Below, piece after piece: positions 9,501 to 18,062 of a stretch of 64,000 nucleotides of DNA. Within the stretch, counting starts at the first letter, position 1; the number at the start of each line of letters is the position of its first letter. The notes beneath the pieces are model-generated. The model ran no database searches, had not been told where the DNA came from, and saw only the letters and a program-made list of their open reading frames with translations. The position numbers were made by a program, and so were the translations under genes. The DNA comes from Phaeobacter bryozoorum (lineage in GTDB: Bacteria; Pseudomonadota; Alphaproteobacteria; Rhodobacterales; Rhodobacteraceae): the NCBI RefSeq assembly GCF_041893525.1, contig NZ_CP169068.1, one strand, 5' to 3'.

Positions 9501-10181
9501 GATGGCAACCTTGGCGAGATCTTCATCGACATGCACAAGGAAGGTGCCGGTTTCCGTGCGATGATGAACAATTTCGCCATCGCGGTATCGGTTGGCCTGC
9601 AATATGGCGTGCCGCTGGAGGAGTTTGTCGACGCCTTCACCTTCACCAAGTTTGAGCCCGCGGGCATGGTGCAGGGCAATGACTCGATCAAGAATGCGAC
9701 CTCCATTCTGGACTATGTGTTCCGTGAGCTGGCGGTCAGCTATCTCGATCGGACCGATCTGGCTCATGTCAAACCGGAAGGCGCCAGCTTTGACGATCTG
9801 GGCCGGGGCGAGGAGGAGGGTGTCTCCAATCTCTCGGAACTGAGCGAAACCGCTGCGACGCGGTCGCTGGAGGTGCTGAAACAGATTTCCTCCACCGGCT
9901 ATCTGCGTAAGCGTCTGCCGCAGGAACTGGTCGTATTGCAGGGCGGGCAGACCGAGCTGCTGGCCAACATCGGGGGCGATCCGGTCGCTGCCTTGCAGTC
10001 GCTGGTGCCTGAGACATCAGCCGTTGCGCCTGCCGCGTCCGGCGGCATGGATGCCCGAACCAAGGCCAAGATGCAGGGCTACGAGGGCGAGGCCTGCGGC
10101 GATTGCGGAAATTACACGCTGGTGCGCAATGGCACCTGCATGAAATGCAACACCTGCGGCGGCACCTCTGGCTGTAGCTAA
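6537..10181 (+). CDS. nrdJ: Adenosylcobalamin-dependent (class II) ribonucleotide reductase
   Basis: A cytoplasmic enzyme that makes deoxyribonucleotides using adenosylcobalamin, so it works with or without oxygen. The 1214-residue length fits the large alphaproteobacterial NrdJ type. Recognisable blocks are PNSPQWFNTG, a HACFIQSV cysteine near residue 190, RGSNPCSEYMFLDDTACNLASLNL (active-site Cys and Glu region, about 465-490), APTGTIG and HVCGSMTLEG. The C-terminal cysteine cluster CGDCGNY...CMKCNTCGG...GCS probably forms the zinc/redox tail. Start ATG 6537 overlaps no upstream gene, and a purine-rich AAAGAGGCAG precedes it. Two NrdR-box candidates lie upstream. No cobalamin riboswitch was seen. 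Confidence 0.96.
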   Translation: MKIERKFTKSGQDAYADLDFVPATSEIRNPDGTIVFRLEGVEVPAGWSQVASDVIAQKYFRKAGVPSKLKKLREKGVPEFLWRSVPAGDDVEFGGETSSKQVFDRLAGAWCYWGWKGGYFSTEEDARAYFDEMRYMLATQRAAPNSPQWFNTGLHWAYGIDGPAQGHHYVDYKTGQLTKSDSAYEHPQPHACFIQSVSDDLVQDGGIMDLWVREARLFKYGSGTGTNFSHLRGEGEPLSGGGKSSGLMGFLKIGDRAAGAIKSGGTTRRAAKMVIVDADHPDIEQFIDWKVIEEQKVASIVAGSKMHEKMLNGLFEAIRSWDGAEADAYDPAVNDGLKKAIREAKKVAIPETYVKRVLDYAKQGHTSIEFPTYDTDWDSDAYNSVSGQNSNNSIRVTNAFLHAVKKDADWQLINRVDGKVAKTVKARDLWEKVGHAAWACADPGIQFHDTVNEWHTCPSDGEIRGSNPCSEYMFLDDTACNLASLNLLTFLKDGVFQAEDYMHACRLWTVTLEISVMMAQFPSKEIAQRSYDFRTLGLGYANIGGLLMNMGYGYDSAEGRALCGALTAIMTGVSYATSAEMASELGPFARYEQNASDMLRVIRNHRAAAHGAVDGYEGLAVKPVPLDSANCPDPRLAELAMSSWDEALELGERHGFRNAQATVVAPTGTIGLVMDCDTTGIEPDFALVKFKKLAGGGYFKIINRSVPAALEGLGYSPAQIEEIVSYAVGHGTIGNAPGINHTSLAGHGFGPNELAKVDAALELAFDIRFVFNQWTLGEDFCTGVLGIPTTKLNDPTFDLLRHLGFSKRDIEAANDHVCGSMTLEGAPHLKEEHYHIFDCANPCGKKGKRYLGVDSHILMMAAAQSFISGAISKTINMPNDATIEDCQKAYELSWSLGVKANALYRDGSKLSQPLAAALVEDDDEAAEILESGSQQEKAITLAEKIVEKVVIKEIVKSHRTKMPQRRKGYTQKAVVGGHKVYLRTGEYEDGNLGEIFIDMHKEGAGFRAMMNNFAIAVSVGLQYGVPLEEFVDAFTFTKFEPAGMVQGNDSIKNATSILDYVFRELAVSYLDRTDLAHVKPEGASFDDLGRGEEEGVSNLSELSETAATRSLEVLKQISSTGYLRKRLPQELVVLQGGQTELLANIGGDPVAALQSLVPETSAVAPAASGGMDARTKAKMQGYEGEACGDCGNYTLVRNGTCMKCNTCGGTSGCS

Positions 10182-10330
10182 GTGCTGATGGAATTGGACT
10201 GTGACCGTCGCGGCGATGCTGTCGCGCTGGTCGGAAACCCGGGGTGGGTGCGCTCACCCCGACACGGATCGGGACACAGGCAACAACCTCGGGCGGTAAC
10301 AAGAACCACCTGATCCGTGCACCTGGGAGG

Positions 10331-10363
10331 GGGAGGCCACAGTGCCTCCCTTTTTTCTTTTTT
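10331..10363 (+). terminator. Rho-independent terminator of nrdJ
   Basis: GGGAGGC (10331-10337) pairs with GCCTCCC (10344-10350), followed by TTTTTTCTTTTTT. It lies about 150 bp after the nrdJ stop. Confidence 0.9.
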
Positions 10364-10378
10364 GGTCCGGAGCTTGGT

Positions 10379-11554
10379 TTAGCTGCGTTTTAGAACCCTT
10401 GAAAATATAACGATAAACGCTGAAAGCACTGCAAGGATCACAAAGGCGGCAGGCAGCGACAGCAACTCGGCGGTAATGCCGATCATGGGTGGGCCGATCA
10501 GGATGCCGCCGTAGCCGAATGTCGCGACGCTGGCGATGGCAGCGCCTGCGGGAAGTTCGGGATCACTGGCCGCGCGGCTGAAGGCGAGCGGCATGACCAG
10601 CGCATAGCCGATACCCATCAGGGCAAAGCCGATCATGGCAGCAGCGTAGCTGCCAAACACCACCGCGATCAATGCGCCAAGACAGGCGCTGGCACCGGCC
10701 ATGCGCGCGGCGCTGACGGCCCCAAGCCGCGCGACCACAAGATCGCCGATCAGCCGCATTGCCACCATAGCGACCGAGAAAACGGCAAATCCAAGCGCGG
10801 CATCCGCTTCGCTGGCGCCCGTCGTCAGCACCAGAAAGATCGCGCTCCAGTCGGCCATCGCGCCTTCGCCAACGGCTCCGCAAAAGGCGACAAATCCCAC
10901 CGCAACCAGCGGTCCACGGGGCAGAAGCGATGGTTTTGTCATCGGATTCTTGGGGGCGGGGTCGGCAGTCCAGGGGATCTGTGCGACAGAGAGCGTCAGA
11001 AGCGCTGCGATCCCCCCGGCGAGCAGGAAATGCAGCGGGATTTCTGCCCCGACGGAGGCCGCGCCGTAGCCAGACAGCGCACCAAGCCCGGCCCCAAGGC
11101 TGAACATCGCGTGAAAGGACGACATCATCGGCCGTCCGGCACGTTTCTCCACCTCACTTGCCCATGCGTTCATCGCTACGTCCATGCTGCCATGGGCGGC
11201 ACCAAAGACAAAGAGCGCGGCCGCCAGCAGCGGCAGGCTCGGCGCCAGCGCCAGCAGCACCAGCCCGAGGACATAGGCCAGCGCCACCCGGCGGGTGACA
11301 TGGGCGGCCCCCATCCGATCTGCCGCCCGTCCGGCAAGCGGGAAGGAGAGGATCGCGCCTGCAGCCATTAGCAACAGCAGCAACCCCAGCGCGCCGGGCG
11401 TCAGCTCGTGGCTGTCGGCGACGGCCGGGATGCGCGACGCCCAGATCCCAAACAGGGCGCCGTTCAGCACAAACATCGCCGCAACCGCGCGCCATGGCGT
11501 GCGCAGCCGGAACCGGGAAGACGGACGGGTCGGGTGAGGGCTGGTTACGGGCAC
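10379..11554 (-). CDS. MFS transporter (YbjJ-like)
   Basis: A 391-residue major-facilitator protein of the inner membrane with about twelve hydrophobic helices. The N-terminal pattern FVLNGALFGIWASRIPAV and the AAGRAADRMGAAHVTRR loop between helices 2 and 3 resemble the YbjJ/Fucose-permease-like branch. The first about 20 residues are polar and Arg-rich; a later start is possible but no better ATG is seen. Its substrate is unknown. It is divergent from the GntR regulator gene of the neighbouring sugar operon, so the two may share the roughly 420-bp control region. Confidence 0.85.
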   Translation of the reverse strand: MPVTSPHPTRPSSRFRLRTPWRAVAAMFVLNGALFGIWASRIPAVADSHELTPGALGLLLLLMAAGAILSFPLAGRAADRMGAAHVTRRVALAYVLGLVLLALAPSLPLLAAALFVFGAAHGSMDVAMNAWASEVEKRAGRPMMSSFHAMFSLGAGLGALSGYGAASVGAEIPLHFLLAGGIAALLTLSVAQIPWTADPAPKNPMTKPSLLPRGPLVAVGFVAFCGAVGEGAMADWSAIFLVLTTGASEADAALGFAVFSVAMVAMRLIGDLVVARLGAVSAARMAGASACLGALIAVVFGSYAAAMIGFALMGIGYALVMPLAFSRAASDPELPAGAAIASVATFGYGGILIGPPMIGITAELLSLPAAFVILAVLSAFIVIFSRVLKRS

Positions 11555-11883
11555 GCGAAATCCTTTTTACGGTAGAAACTGAGGTCTCAAATCTGGCGGG
11601 CCCGTATCGGCTTGGGACATCTGACGGGACCGCTTGGCGCAGACAAATCCTCGCCAGGATTTTCGCAGAGTGATTGGAACTCAATGCCGGTGCAAGCGGT
11701 TTTGGCCCGATGTGCGGCAGGTGCCCGGGTGGTTTATTCGGGCCGTATTCGGCGCGGCAGATGGATCGAATCGACGTCAGCAGGGGCCGGTTGATTTGCA
11801 AGAGCGTCTGTTCCGATCCGGCTCCGATCTCTGCGTGGTGCCTTAACATGTCTTTGTAACGCATTGAATATTCGCGTTTATAT

Positions 11884-11918
11884 AATGTCCGACAATACTG
11901 TTGATAATGTCCGACATT
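11884..11918 (+). promoter_or_regulatory. Paired operator-like repeats upstream of the FadR-type regulator
   Basis: AATGTCCGACAAT (11884-11896) and AATGTCCGACATT (11906-11918) are near-identical repeats 22 bp apart. The second is a 13-bp palindrome around a central C, the usual shape of FadR-subfamily GntR operators. They lie 60-95 bp upstream of the regulator gene, which suggests autoregulation and control of the operon. The rest of the 11555-11978 gap shows no gene. Confidence 0.6.
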
Positions 11919-11978
11919 ATTGCCATGCTGTGACAGGAACCGGGTCTGGCCAGCGCCAGATCGCATGAAAGGCACAGC

Positions 11979-12725
11979 ATGGCAGCGCGTGATCCGAACC
12001 AGACAGCCCATCACATGGCGCCGCTTCCGGCGCGCAGCACTAGCCGGGATGTCCTTGAAGCGCTGATCCGCATGATCGAGGCTGACGGGCTGGGTGTGGG
12101 CGATCGCCTGCCGCCAGAAGTGGAGATCGCCCGTCAGCTGGGCGTAGGCCGGTCCAAGGTGCGCGAGGCGCTGACCGCCTGGCAGAACATGGGCATCGTG
12201 ACCCGCAACAAGAAGGCCGGGACGCGACTGGCGACGGAGGTGGTGTCAAATGCCATCCATCTGCCGGTGATGGTCAAGCTGGAGGCCGAGAGCCTTATGC
12301 GAACCCATGCGGTTCGGCGCCCGCTGGAACTGGAAACCGTCCGCCTGGCAACCCGCAACATCACCCCGCAAAGCGCCCGTATCATCATGGGCCGCGTGAC
12401 CGAGCTGATCGCGATTCACGGTGCCGGAGAGGACTGGCGCGCCTCCGATTACCGGTTTCACGAAGCCCTGCAGGAGGCCTGCGGCAACCCGTTGTTCGGT
12501 CAGCTGATCCAGCAGATCCAGCATGGATTCAACGAGGTCTACGAGGCGCCATTCGGCAAGCCGCATCTGGGGGAATCCTCGATCCCGCTGCACCTGCCGC
12601 TGGCCGAAGCGGTGGTCGCGGGCAATGAGGAGGAGGCGATGAAAGTGATGGAGCGCATTCTCGACATGGTCGAAGCGGAGATCCGCGAGTCGATGCAGGC
12701 GATGGTGGAGGGACATGATGACTGA
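11979..12725 (+). CDS. GntR-family transcriptional regulator, FadR subfamily (FCD domain)
   Basis: A 248-residue DNA-binding repressor or activator. The winged helix-turn-helix lies at about 22-88 (GDRLPPEVEIARQLGVGRSKVREALTAWQNMGIV) and an alpha-helical FCD ligand domain follows (about 100-240), containing the metal-site-like DYRFHEAL and HLPLAEAV segments. It opens the carbohydrate operon and overlaps the next gene by 11 bp, so they are translationally coupled. Operator-like repeats lie just upstream. The inducer is probably the transported sugar or a catabolite; that is inference. Confidence 0.92.
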   Translation: MAARDPNQTAHHMAPLPARSTSRDVLEALIRMIEADGLGVGDRLPPEVEIARQLGVGRSKVREALTAWQNMGIVTRNKKAGTRLATEVVSNAIHLPVMVKLEAESLMRTHAVRRPLELETVRLATRNITPQSARIIMGRVTELIAIHGAGEDWRASDYRFHEALQEACGNPLFGQLIQQIQHGFNEVYEAPFGKPHLGESSIPLHLPLAEAVVAGNEEEAMKVMERILDMVEAEIRESMQAMVEGHDD

Positions 12726-13869
12726 GGACCTGGGCCTGGCCACGTTGATGGCGGCTGTTCTGGAGGATCGCAACGGCGCGATCACCCCGCCGATAGTACA
12801 AACATCGCTGTTCAGTTTTGACAGCTACGAAGCGTTTGAAGATCGCATGGCCGGGCGCAGCGATACGGCGATATACACAAGGGTCCAGAACCCGACGGTG
12901 GCGGCCTTTGAGGGGTTGATGGCCAAGGCCGAGCAGGGCGAGGCGGCCTGCGGATTTGCCTCCGGGATGGCGGCGATTTCCTCGACGCTTCTTGCCTTTG
13001 TGAAACCGGGTGACAGGATTGCCTGCGTCGAACATGTCTACCCCGACAGCTATCGTTTCATGGAACGGCTGTTGCGGCCCTTTGGGGTTGAAATCGACTA
13101 TTACGCGCCGAGGCAGCTGGAAGAGGAGCCGGACCTGCTCAAGGGCGTGCGGCTGGCCTATCTGGAAAGCCCCAGCTCGGTGGTGTTCCAGCCTCTGAAC
13201 CTCATGAAGGTTGCAGCCCATGCAAAACGGCATGGCGTGCTGACGATGATCGACAATTCCTGGGCCAGCCCTGTGTTTCAAAAACCCCTGACCCAAGGCA
13301 TTGATATCGTTTTGCATTCAGCATCGAAATATATCTCCGGCCATTCCGATACCGTGGCGGGGGTGGTGGTGTCTTCGCAGGCGAATATCGACCGGATCCG
13401 TGATCTCACGTTGCCGTTGCTGGGTGGCAAGCTGGCGCCGTTCGAGGCGTTTCTGCTGACCCGAGGCCTGCGCACGCTGGCGGTGCGGATGCGCCAGCAC
13501 GAGGCCACGGCGACGCTCTTTATCGACCGTCTTTCGGCCTTGCCGCAGGTGCGCCGGGTGCATTCTCCGGGCCCAAACGACGTGCCGGGTCTCACCGGGC
13601 GGTCCGGTCTGATGTCGGTCGAATTTGATGACAGCGTGGATATCCCGGCATTTGCCAACGCGCTGACCCATTTCCGGCTGGGCGTCAGCTGGGGTGGATT
13701 TGAAAGCCTGATCCTGCCGGCCCGCGTCGGGCTTGCGCAGATCGGCGAAGAGAACTCGATGCAACGTTTTGGAGTTTCGCCGAACCTCGTTCGGCTGAAC
13801 CTCGGGCTGGAGGAGGCCGAGGACCTGTGGGCGGATATCACATCCGCCCTCGCGACTAGCACGGTCTGA
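12715..13869 (+). CDS. Cys/Met-metabolism PLP-dependent lyase (trans-sulfuration family)
   Basis: A 384-residue fold-type I PLP enzyme related to cystathionine gamma-synthase, cystathionine beta-lyase and methionine gamma-lyase. Landmarks are the TPPIVQTSLF start, YTRVQNPT, the FASGMAAISS phosphate loop, MIDNSWASPVF with the PLP aspartate, and the Schiff-base lysine K205 in SASKYISGHSD. The WASP signature after the Asp-Asn and the SWGGFESL motif near residue 327 point to the cystathionine beta-lyase (MetC) branch. Its place between a FadR-type regulator and a carbohydrate ABC importer is unusual, so its true substrate may not be cystathionine. Two adjacent ATGs (12715, 12718) are possible starts, both inside the upstream gene. 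Confidence 0.88.
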   Translation: MMTEDLGLATLMAAVLEDRNGAITPPIVQTSLFSFDSYEAFEDRMAGRSDTAIYTRVQNPTVAAFEGLMAKAEQGEAACGFASGMAAISSTLLAFVKPGDRIACVEHVYPDSYRFMERLLRPFGVEIDYYAPRQLEEEPDLLKGVRLAYLESPSSVVFQPLNLMKVAAHAKRHGVLTMIDNSWASPVFQKPLTQGIDIVLHSASKYISGHSDTVAGVVVSSQANIDRIRDLTLPLLGGKLAPFEAFLLTRGLRTLAVRMRQHEATATLFIDRLSALPQVRRVHSPGPNDVPGLTGRSGLMSVEFDDSVDIPAFANALTHFRLGVSWGGFESLILPARVGLAQIGEENSMQRFGVSPNLVRLNLGLEEAEDLWADITSALATSTV

Positions 13870-13910
13870 CAGGGCCGTGTGTACCGTCACACGACAAGGG
13901 GAAGGACAAC

Positions 13911-15167
13911 ATGAAAAAAATTCTGACAGGGATCACGACGGCGGCCATGCTGATGGGCAGCGCCGCCTACGCGGAGACGACGCTCAAGCTGGTTGAGGTG
14001 ATCACCAGCCCGGAACGCACCAAGGTGCTGCAGAGCATCGTTGACGGCTACGAGGCCGCCCATCCCGATGTTTCCGTCGAAATCATCAGCCTGCCGTGGG
14101 GGCAGGCGTTTGAGAAGCTGGCGACCATGGTTGCCGGCGGCGATATCCCCGATGTTGTCGAAATGCCCGACACCTGGCAGGCGCTTTATGCAGGCTCCGG
14201 CCAGCTGGCAAGCCTCGCCGATCATGTCGCCGACTGGGAGCATGGCGCAACGCTGACAGACAAGACGATTGCAATGGGCAGCCAGGCGGGTGATCTCTAC
14301 ATGATCCCCTACGGGTTCTACCTGCGCGCGATGTTCTACAACAAGAAACTGCTGGCCGAAGCCGGTGTCGAACCGCCCGAAACCATGGAAGACTTCATGG
14401 CGGCATCGGCTGCGGTATCGGAACTGGACGGCAAATCAGGCTACTGCCTGCGCGGTGGTCCGGGTGGCACCAACGGCTGGGTGATGATGGCGGCTGCGAT
14501 GAACGGCACCAATGACTTCTTCACCGATGATGGCAAGAGCCGCATGAATGAGCCAGGCTCGGTCGAGGGCATCCAGTTCATGCTTGATCTCTACCAGAAG
14601 GGCTATGCCCCGAAGGATGCGGTCAGCTGGGGCTTCAATGAGATCGTCGCCGGTTTCTATTCTGGCACCTGCGCTTTCCTCGATCAGGATCCTGACGCGC
14701 TGATCGCGATTTCGGAGCGGATGCCAGCCGAGGATTTTGCGGTGATCCCGATGCCTGTCGGCCCCTCCGGCAAGGCATTCCCGACCATCGGTTTTGCAGG
14801 CTGGTCGATCTTCAATGCGACCAAGCATGAGGACGAGGCCTTTGATCTGGTGGCGGCGCTGTCTGCACCTGAGGCCAATGGCACCTGGGCCAAGCGAGTT
14901 GGTGTGATCCCGGTCCATAAGGGCGCCGATCAGGACCCCTATTTCCAGACCGAGCAATTTGCAGGCTGGTTCAAGGAGTTGAACGGTGAGCAGTATGAGC
15001 CGACCACCATGCCGACCTTTCTGGAGAAATGGGGCTATTTTGCAAGCACCGTGGTTCTGGAAACCAGCCAGGAAGCGCTTCTTGGTCAGCGCAGCGCACA
15101 GGATCTGGCCGATGAATGGGCGGATTTCCTGACCGGCGAATATGCGAAATGGCAGGCAAAGCAGTGA
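13911..15167 (+). CDS. Carbohydrate ABC transporter substrate-binding protein (family 1)
   Basis: A 418-residue periplasmic binding protein with a clear signal peptide, MKKILTGITTAAMLMGSAAYA followed by the mature part. The fold and motifs (ITSPERTKVLQSIVDGYEAAHPDVSVEI, VAGGDIPDVVEMPD, NKKLLAEAGVEPPETMEDF) are those of family 1 extracellular solute-binding proteins for oligosaccharides, glycerol-3-phosphate or polyols. It follows the PLP lyase with a 41-bp gap and an AAGGGGAAGG ribosome site, and it overlaps the first permease gene. The sugar cannot be read off directly. Confidence 0.92.
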   Translation: MKKILTGITTAAMLMGSAAYAETTLKLVEVITSPERTKVLQSIVDGYEAAHPDVSVEIISLPWGQAFEKLATMVAGGDIPDVVEMPDTWQALYAGSGQLASLADHVADWEHGATLTDKTIAMGSQAGDLYMIPYGFYLRAMFYNKKLLAEAGVEPPETMEDFMAASAAVSELDGKSGYCLRGGPGGTNGWVMMAAAMNGTNDFFTDDGKSRMNEPGSVEGIQFMLDLYQKGYAPKDAVSWGFNEIVAGFYSGTCAFLDQDPDALIAISERMPAEDFAVIPMPVGPSGKAFPTIGFAGWSIFNATKHEDEAFDLVAALSAPEANGTWAKRVGVIPVHKGADQDPYFQTEQFAGWFKELNGEQYEPTTMPTFLEKWGYFASTVVLETSQEALLGQRSAQDLADEWADFLTGEYAKWQAKQ

Positions 15168-16099
15168 TTGCGCGCGCCCAAAAAAACGTCGTGCCCGGGG
15201 GAACCGGGGCACGGCGCTCGCTCTACTGGCACTATATGGTGGAGCCGTTTCTCTACCTGTCGCCGATGATCCTGTTGATCGGCAGCGTCATGCTGATGCC
15301 GCTGGTGATTGGGGTGTCCTACTCGTTTCAGGCCATTGAACTGCTGAATCCTTTCGACACTGGCTGGGTCGGGTTTGAAAACTATCAAAAGCTCTGGACG
15401 GATCGCAAATTCTGGATCGCGCTTGAGAACACCTTCTTCTGGACGTTCTGGTCGATCTTCTTTCAGTTCTTTCTCGGGCTGGGGCTGGCGATGCTGCTGA
15501 ACACGCAGTTCTTTGGCAAGAAGCTGTTTCAGGCGCTGGTGTTTCTGCCCTGGGCGGTGCCGACCTTTCTGTCAGCCCTGACATGGGCCTGGCTGTTCAA
15601 CCCGGTGATCGGACCGATCCCGCACTGGCTGGCCGCGCTTGGGGTGCTGTCGGAGCCCTACAATATCCTGGGTGATCCTGATCTGGCGATCTGGGGGCCG
15701 ATCACCGCCAATATCTGGTTTGGTGTGCCGTTTTTCGCCATCACGCTGCTGGCTGCGCTGCAGTCCATTCCGGGTGAGCTGTACGAGGCTGCCGAAATCG
15801 ACGGCGCCAGCGCGTGGCAGAGCTTTACCAAGATTACCCTGCCGTTCCTGGCGCCAATGATTGCTATCACGGTGATGCTGCGCACCATCTGGATCGCCAA
15901 TTTTGCCGATCTGATCTTTGTGATGACCGGGGGTGGTCCGGCCAATTCAACGCAGATCCTGTCCACCTACATCTTTACCACCGCGTTCCGCAAACTGGAC
16001 TTCGGCTATGCCTCGACCATTGCGGTGGCGTTGCTGATCATCCTTCTGGCCTATGCTGTCATCCTGCTGTGGATGCGCAGACGGCTGGTCAAGATCTGA
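15149..16099 (+). CDS. Sugar ABC transporter permease 1 (MalF/UgpA type)
   Basis: An inner-membrane permease of about 316 residues with six predicted helices and the EAA loop ELYEAAEIDGASAWQSFTKITLP that contacts the ATPase. The frame is open from 15116, but the earliest ATG lies deep in the binding-protein gene. ATG 15149, or GTG 15164 whose codon overlaps the upstream TGA, are the likely starts. It works with the neighbouring permease and ATPase to move the captured sugar across the membrane. Confidence 0.88.
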   Translation: MAGKAVIARAQKNVVPGGTGARRSLYWHYMVEPFLYLSPMILLIGSVMLMPLVIGVSYSFQAIELLNPFDTGWVGFENYQKLWTDRKFWIALENTFFWTFWSIFFQFFLGLGLAMLLNTQFFGKKLFQALVFLPWAVPTFLSALTWAWLFNPVIGPIPHWLAALGVLSEPYNILGDPDLAIWGPITANIWFGVPFFAITLLAALQSIPGELYEAAEIDGASAWQSFTKITLPFLAPMIAITVMLRTIWIANFADLIFVMTGGGPANSTQILSTYIFTTAFRKLDFGYASTIAVALLIILLAYAVILLWMRRRLVKI

Positions 16100-16107
16100 G
16101 GATCACC

Positions 16108-16959
16108 ATGGCTAATATCGCGTGTTCATCCAGACGTCATCCAGCGCTGGCGATTGGGAAATATGCCGCCATCGCATTCTATCTCGGCTTTGCGCTGTTT
16201 CCGCTCTACTGGCTGATGAAAATCGCCGTTACGCCCGATGCGCTGATCTTTTCCGAGGGCACGCGGATGCTGCCCAGTGCAGTGACGTTCGAGAATTTCG
16301 CCACCGTGCTGTTTGAGACCGAGTTCCTGGCCTATTTCCGCAACTCTCTGACAGTCTCGCTCGGCACGGCGTTCTTCACCACGCTGATTGCGGCCGGGGC
16401 GGGCTATGCTTTCTCGCGATTTGTCTTTGCGGGCAAGCGGATCATCATCGGCGTGATGCTGATCACCCAGATGTTCCCGCTGCTGATGATCATCGCGCCG
16501 ATCTACAAGATCGTGGCTGATCTGGGCCTGCTGAACTCGCTCACCTCGCTGATCGTGGTCTACACCGCCTTCAACATCCCATTTGCGACCTTCCTCATGC
16601 AATCCTTCTTTGACGGGATCCCAAAGGATCTGGAAGAGGCCGCGATGATGGATGGCTGCACCCGGTTTCAGGCGCTGCGCACGGTGGTGTTTCCGCTGAC
16701 CCTGCCGGGGCTGGGGGCGACGCTGGGTTTTGTCTTTACCGCCGCCTGGTCCGAGCTGCTGTTTGCGCTGATGCTGATTTCCAAAAATGACGCGATGACC
16801 TTCCCGGTCGGGCTGCTGACCTTCGTGTCGAAATTTTCGGTGGACTGGGGGCAGATGATGGCGGCTGGCGTGCTGGCGCTGGTGCCAAGCTGCCTGTTCT
16901 TCATTTTCATACAACGCTACCTGGTGCAGGGCCTCACGTCCGGCGCGGTCAAAGGATAG
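16108..16959 (+). CDS. Sugar ABC transporter permease 2 (MalG/UgpE type)
   Basis: A 283-residue second permease subunit with six helices and an EAA loop, DLEEAAMMDGCTRFQALRTV. Start ATG 16108 follows GAGGATCACC, 8 bp after the first permease stop; the open frame extends upstream to 15814, but that part overlaps the first permease gene in another frame and is not coding. The C-terminus, QRYLVQGLTSGAVKG, is the usual MalG-type end. Confidence 0.92.
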   Translation: MANIACSSRRHPALAIGKYAAIAFYLGFALFPLYWLMKIAVTPDALIFSEGTRMLPSAVTFENFATVLFETEFLAYFRNSLTVSLGTAFFTTLIAAGAGYAFSRFVFAGKRIIIGVMLITQMFPLLMIIAPIYKIVADLGLLNSLTSLIVVYTAFNIPFATFLMQSFFDGIPKDLEEAAMMDGCTRFQALRTVVFPLTLPGLGATLGFVFTAAWSELLFALMLISKNDAMTFPVGLLTFVSKFSVDWGQMMAAGVLALVPSCLFFIFIQRYLVQGLTSGAVKG

Positions 16960-16970
16960 GGGGCCGGATC

Positions 16971-18038
16971 ATGGCACGGATCGAACTCAGAGATGTTGCG
17001 AAACGCTATGGCGCTGTTGAGGTGCTGCGCGATATCAATCTTGATATTCAGGACGGTGAATTCATCGTTCTGGTCGGGCCATCAGGCTGCGGCAAATCTA
17101 CCCTTCTGCGGATGATCGCAGGGCTGGAGCCGATCACGTCTGGCGATTTCGAGATCGACGGGCAGCGCATGAATGACGTGCGGCCACGGGATCGCGACAT
17201 TGCCATGGTGTTCCAGTCCTACGCGCTTTATCCGCATATGGATGTGGCGCGGAACATGGGGTTTTCCATGGAGATCCGCAAGGAACCGGCAGAGGAGCGC
17301 AGATCGCGCGTCGCCAAGGCCGCCGAAACCCTAGGCCTGTCGAAACTGGTGGATCGCTTGCCCAAGGCGCTATCGGGCGGGCAGCGCCAGCGCGTTGCTA
17401 TGGGGCGCGCCATCATCCGCGATCCGCGCGCGTTCCTGTTTGATGAGCCGCTGTCCAATCTGGACGCGGCGCTGCGTGTGGAGATGCGGCTGGAGATTGC
17501 TCGGCTGCACAAGCAACTGGGCGCCACGATGATCTATGTGACCCATGATCAGGTCGAGGCGCTGACGCTGGCGGACCGCATTGTGGTGTTGAATGGAGGC
17601 GATATTCAGCAGGTCGGCTCGCCGCTCGATCTCTATGAGCGGCCCGCCAATAAGTTCGTGGCGCAGTTCATCGGCTCTCCCACGATGAACATATTGCCGG
17701 TATCCGGGGCCGATAGCGGGGTGATGGCCCGCAATGGCATGATGCTGACGCTGGATCATCTGCGCGACACCGCCGCAGCTGTGGATCTTGGCATCCGACC
17801 GGAGCATCTGGATGTGGTGGCACCGGGTGAGGGGGATCTGACTGCGGTTGCAGATGTGGTTGAACGTCTGGGATCGGACACAAACATCTATGCCAATGTC
17901 GATGGGCTGGGCCCGCTTCTCGTGCGCAAACATGGCAATATCCCGGTCCGAAACGGGGATCGGCTGGGATTGCGGGTGCAGCGGCAGAATGCTCATATCT
18001 TCAACGCAAATGGCAGGGCCATCCGGCCCGCCGCCTGA
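16971..18038 (+). CDS. Sugar ABC transporter ATP-binding protein (MalK/UgpC type)
   Basis: A 355-residue ATPase that powers the importer from the cytoplasmic face. Walker A GPSGCGKST (about 37-45), the Q loop, signature LSGGQRQRVAMGRA, Walker B AFLFDEPLSNLD and the switch His in VTHDQVEA are all present. The C-terminal about 110 residues form the regulatory TOBE/OB domain found in MalK and UgpC (LGIRPEHLDVV). It starts 11 bp after the second permease and ends 24 bp before the isomerase gene. Confidence 0.95.
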   Translation: MARIELRDVAKRYGAVEVLRDINLDIQDGEFIVLVGPSGCGKSTLLRMIAGLEPITSGDFEIDGQRMNDVRPRDRDIAMVFQSYALYPHMDVARNMGFSMEIRKEPAEERRSRVAKAAETLGLSKLVDRLPKALSGGQRQRVAMGRAIIRDPRAFLFDEPLSNLDAALRVEMRLEIARLHKQLGATMIYVTHDQVEALTLADRIVVLNGGDIQQVGSPLDLYERPANKFVAQFIGSPTMNILPVSGADSGVMARNGMMLTLDHLRDTAAAVDLGIRPEHLDVVAPGEGDLTAVADVVERLGSDTNIYANVDGLGPLLVRKHGNIPVRNGDRLGLRVQRQNAHIFNANGRAIRPAA

Positions 18039-18062
18039 CGTGCGACATAAAGGAGAGTAGCC

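Noticed and set aside
7932..9767. A 611-codon minus-strand ORF inside nrdJ
   Set aside because: It is antisense to a clearly coding, conserved gene and has no recognisable domains. Long antisense frames are common at this GC content.
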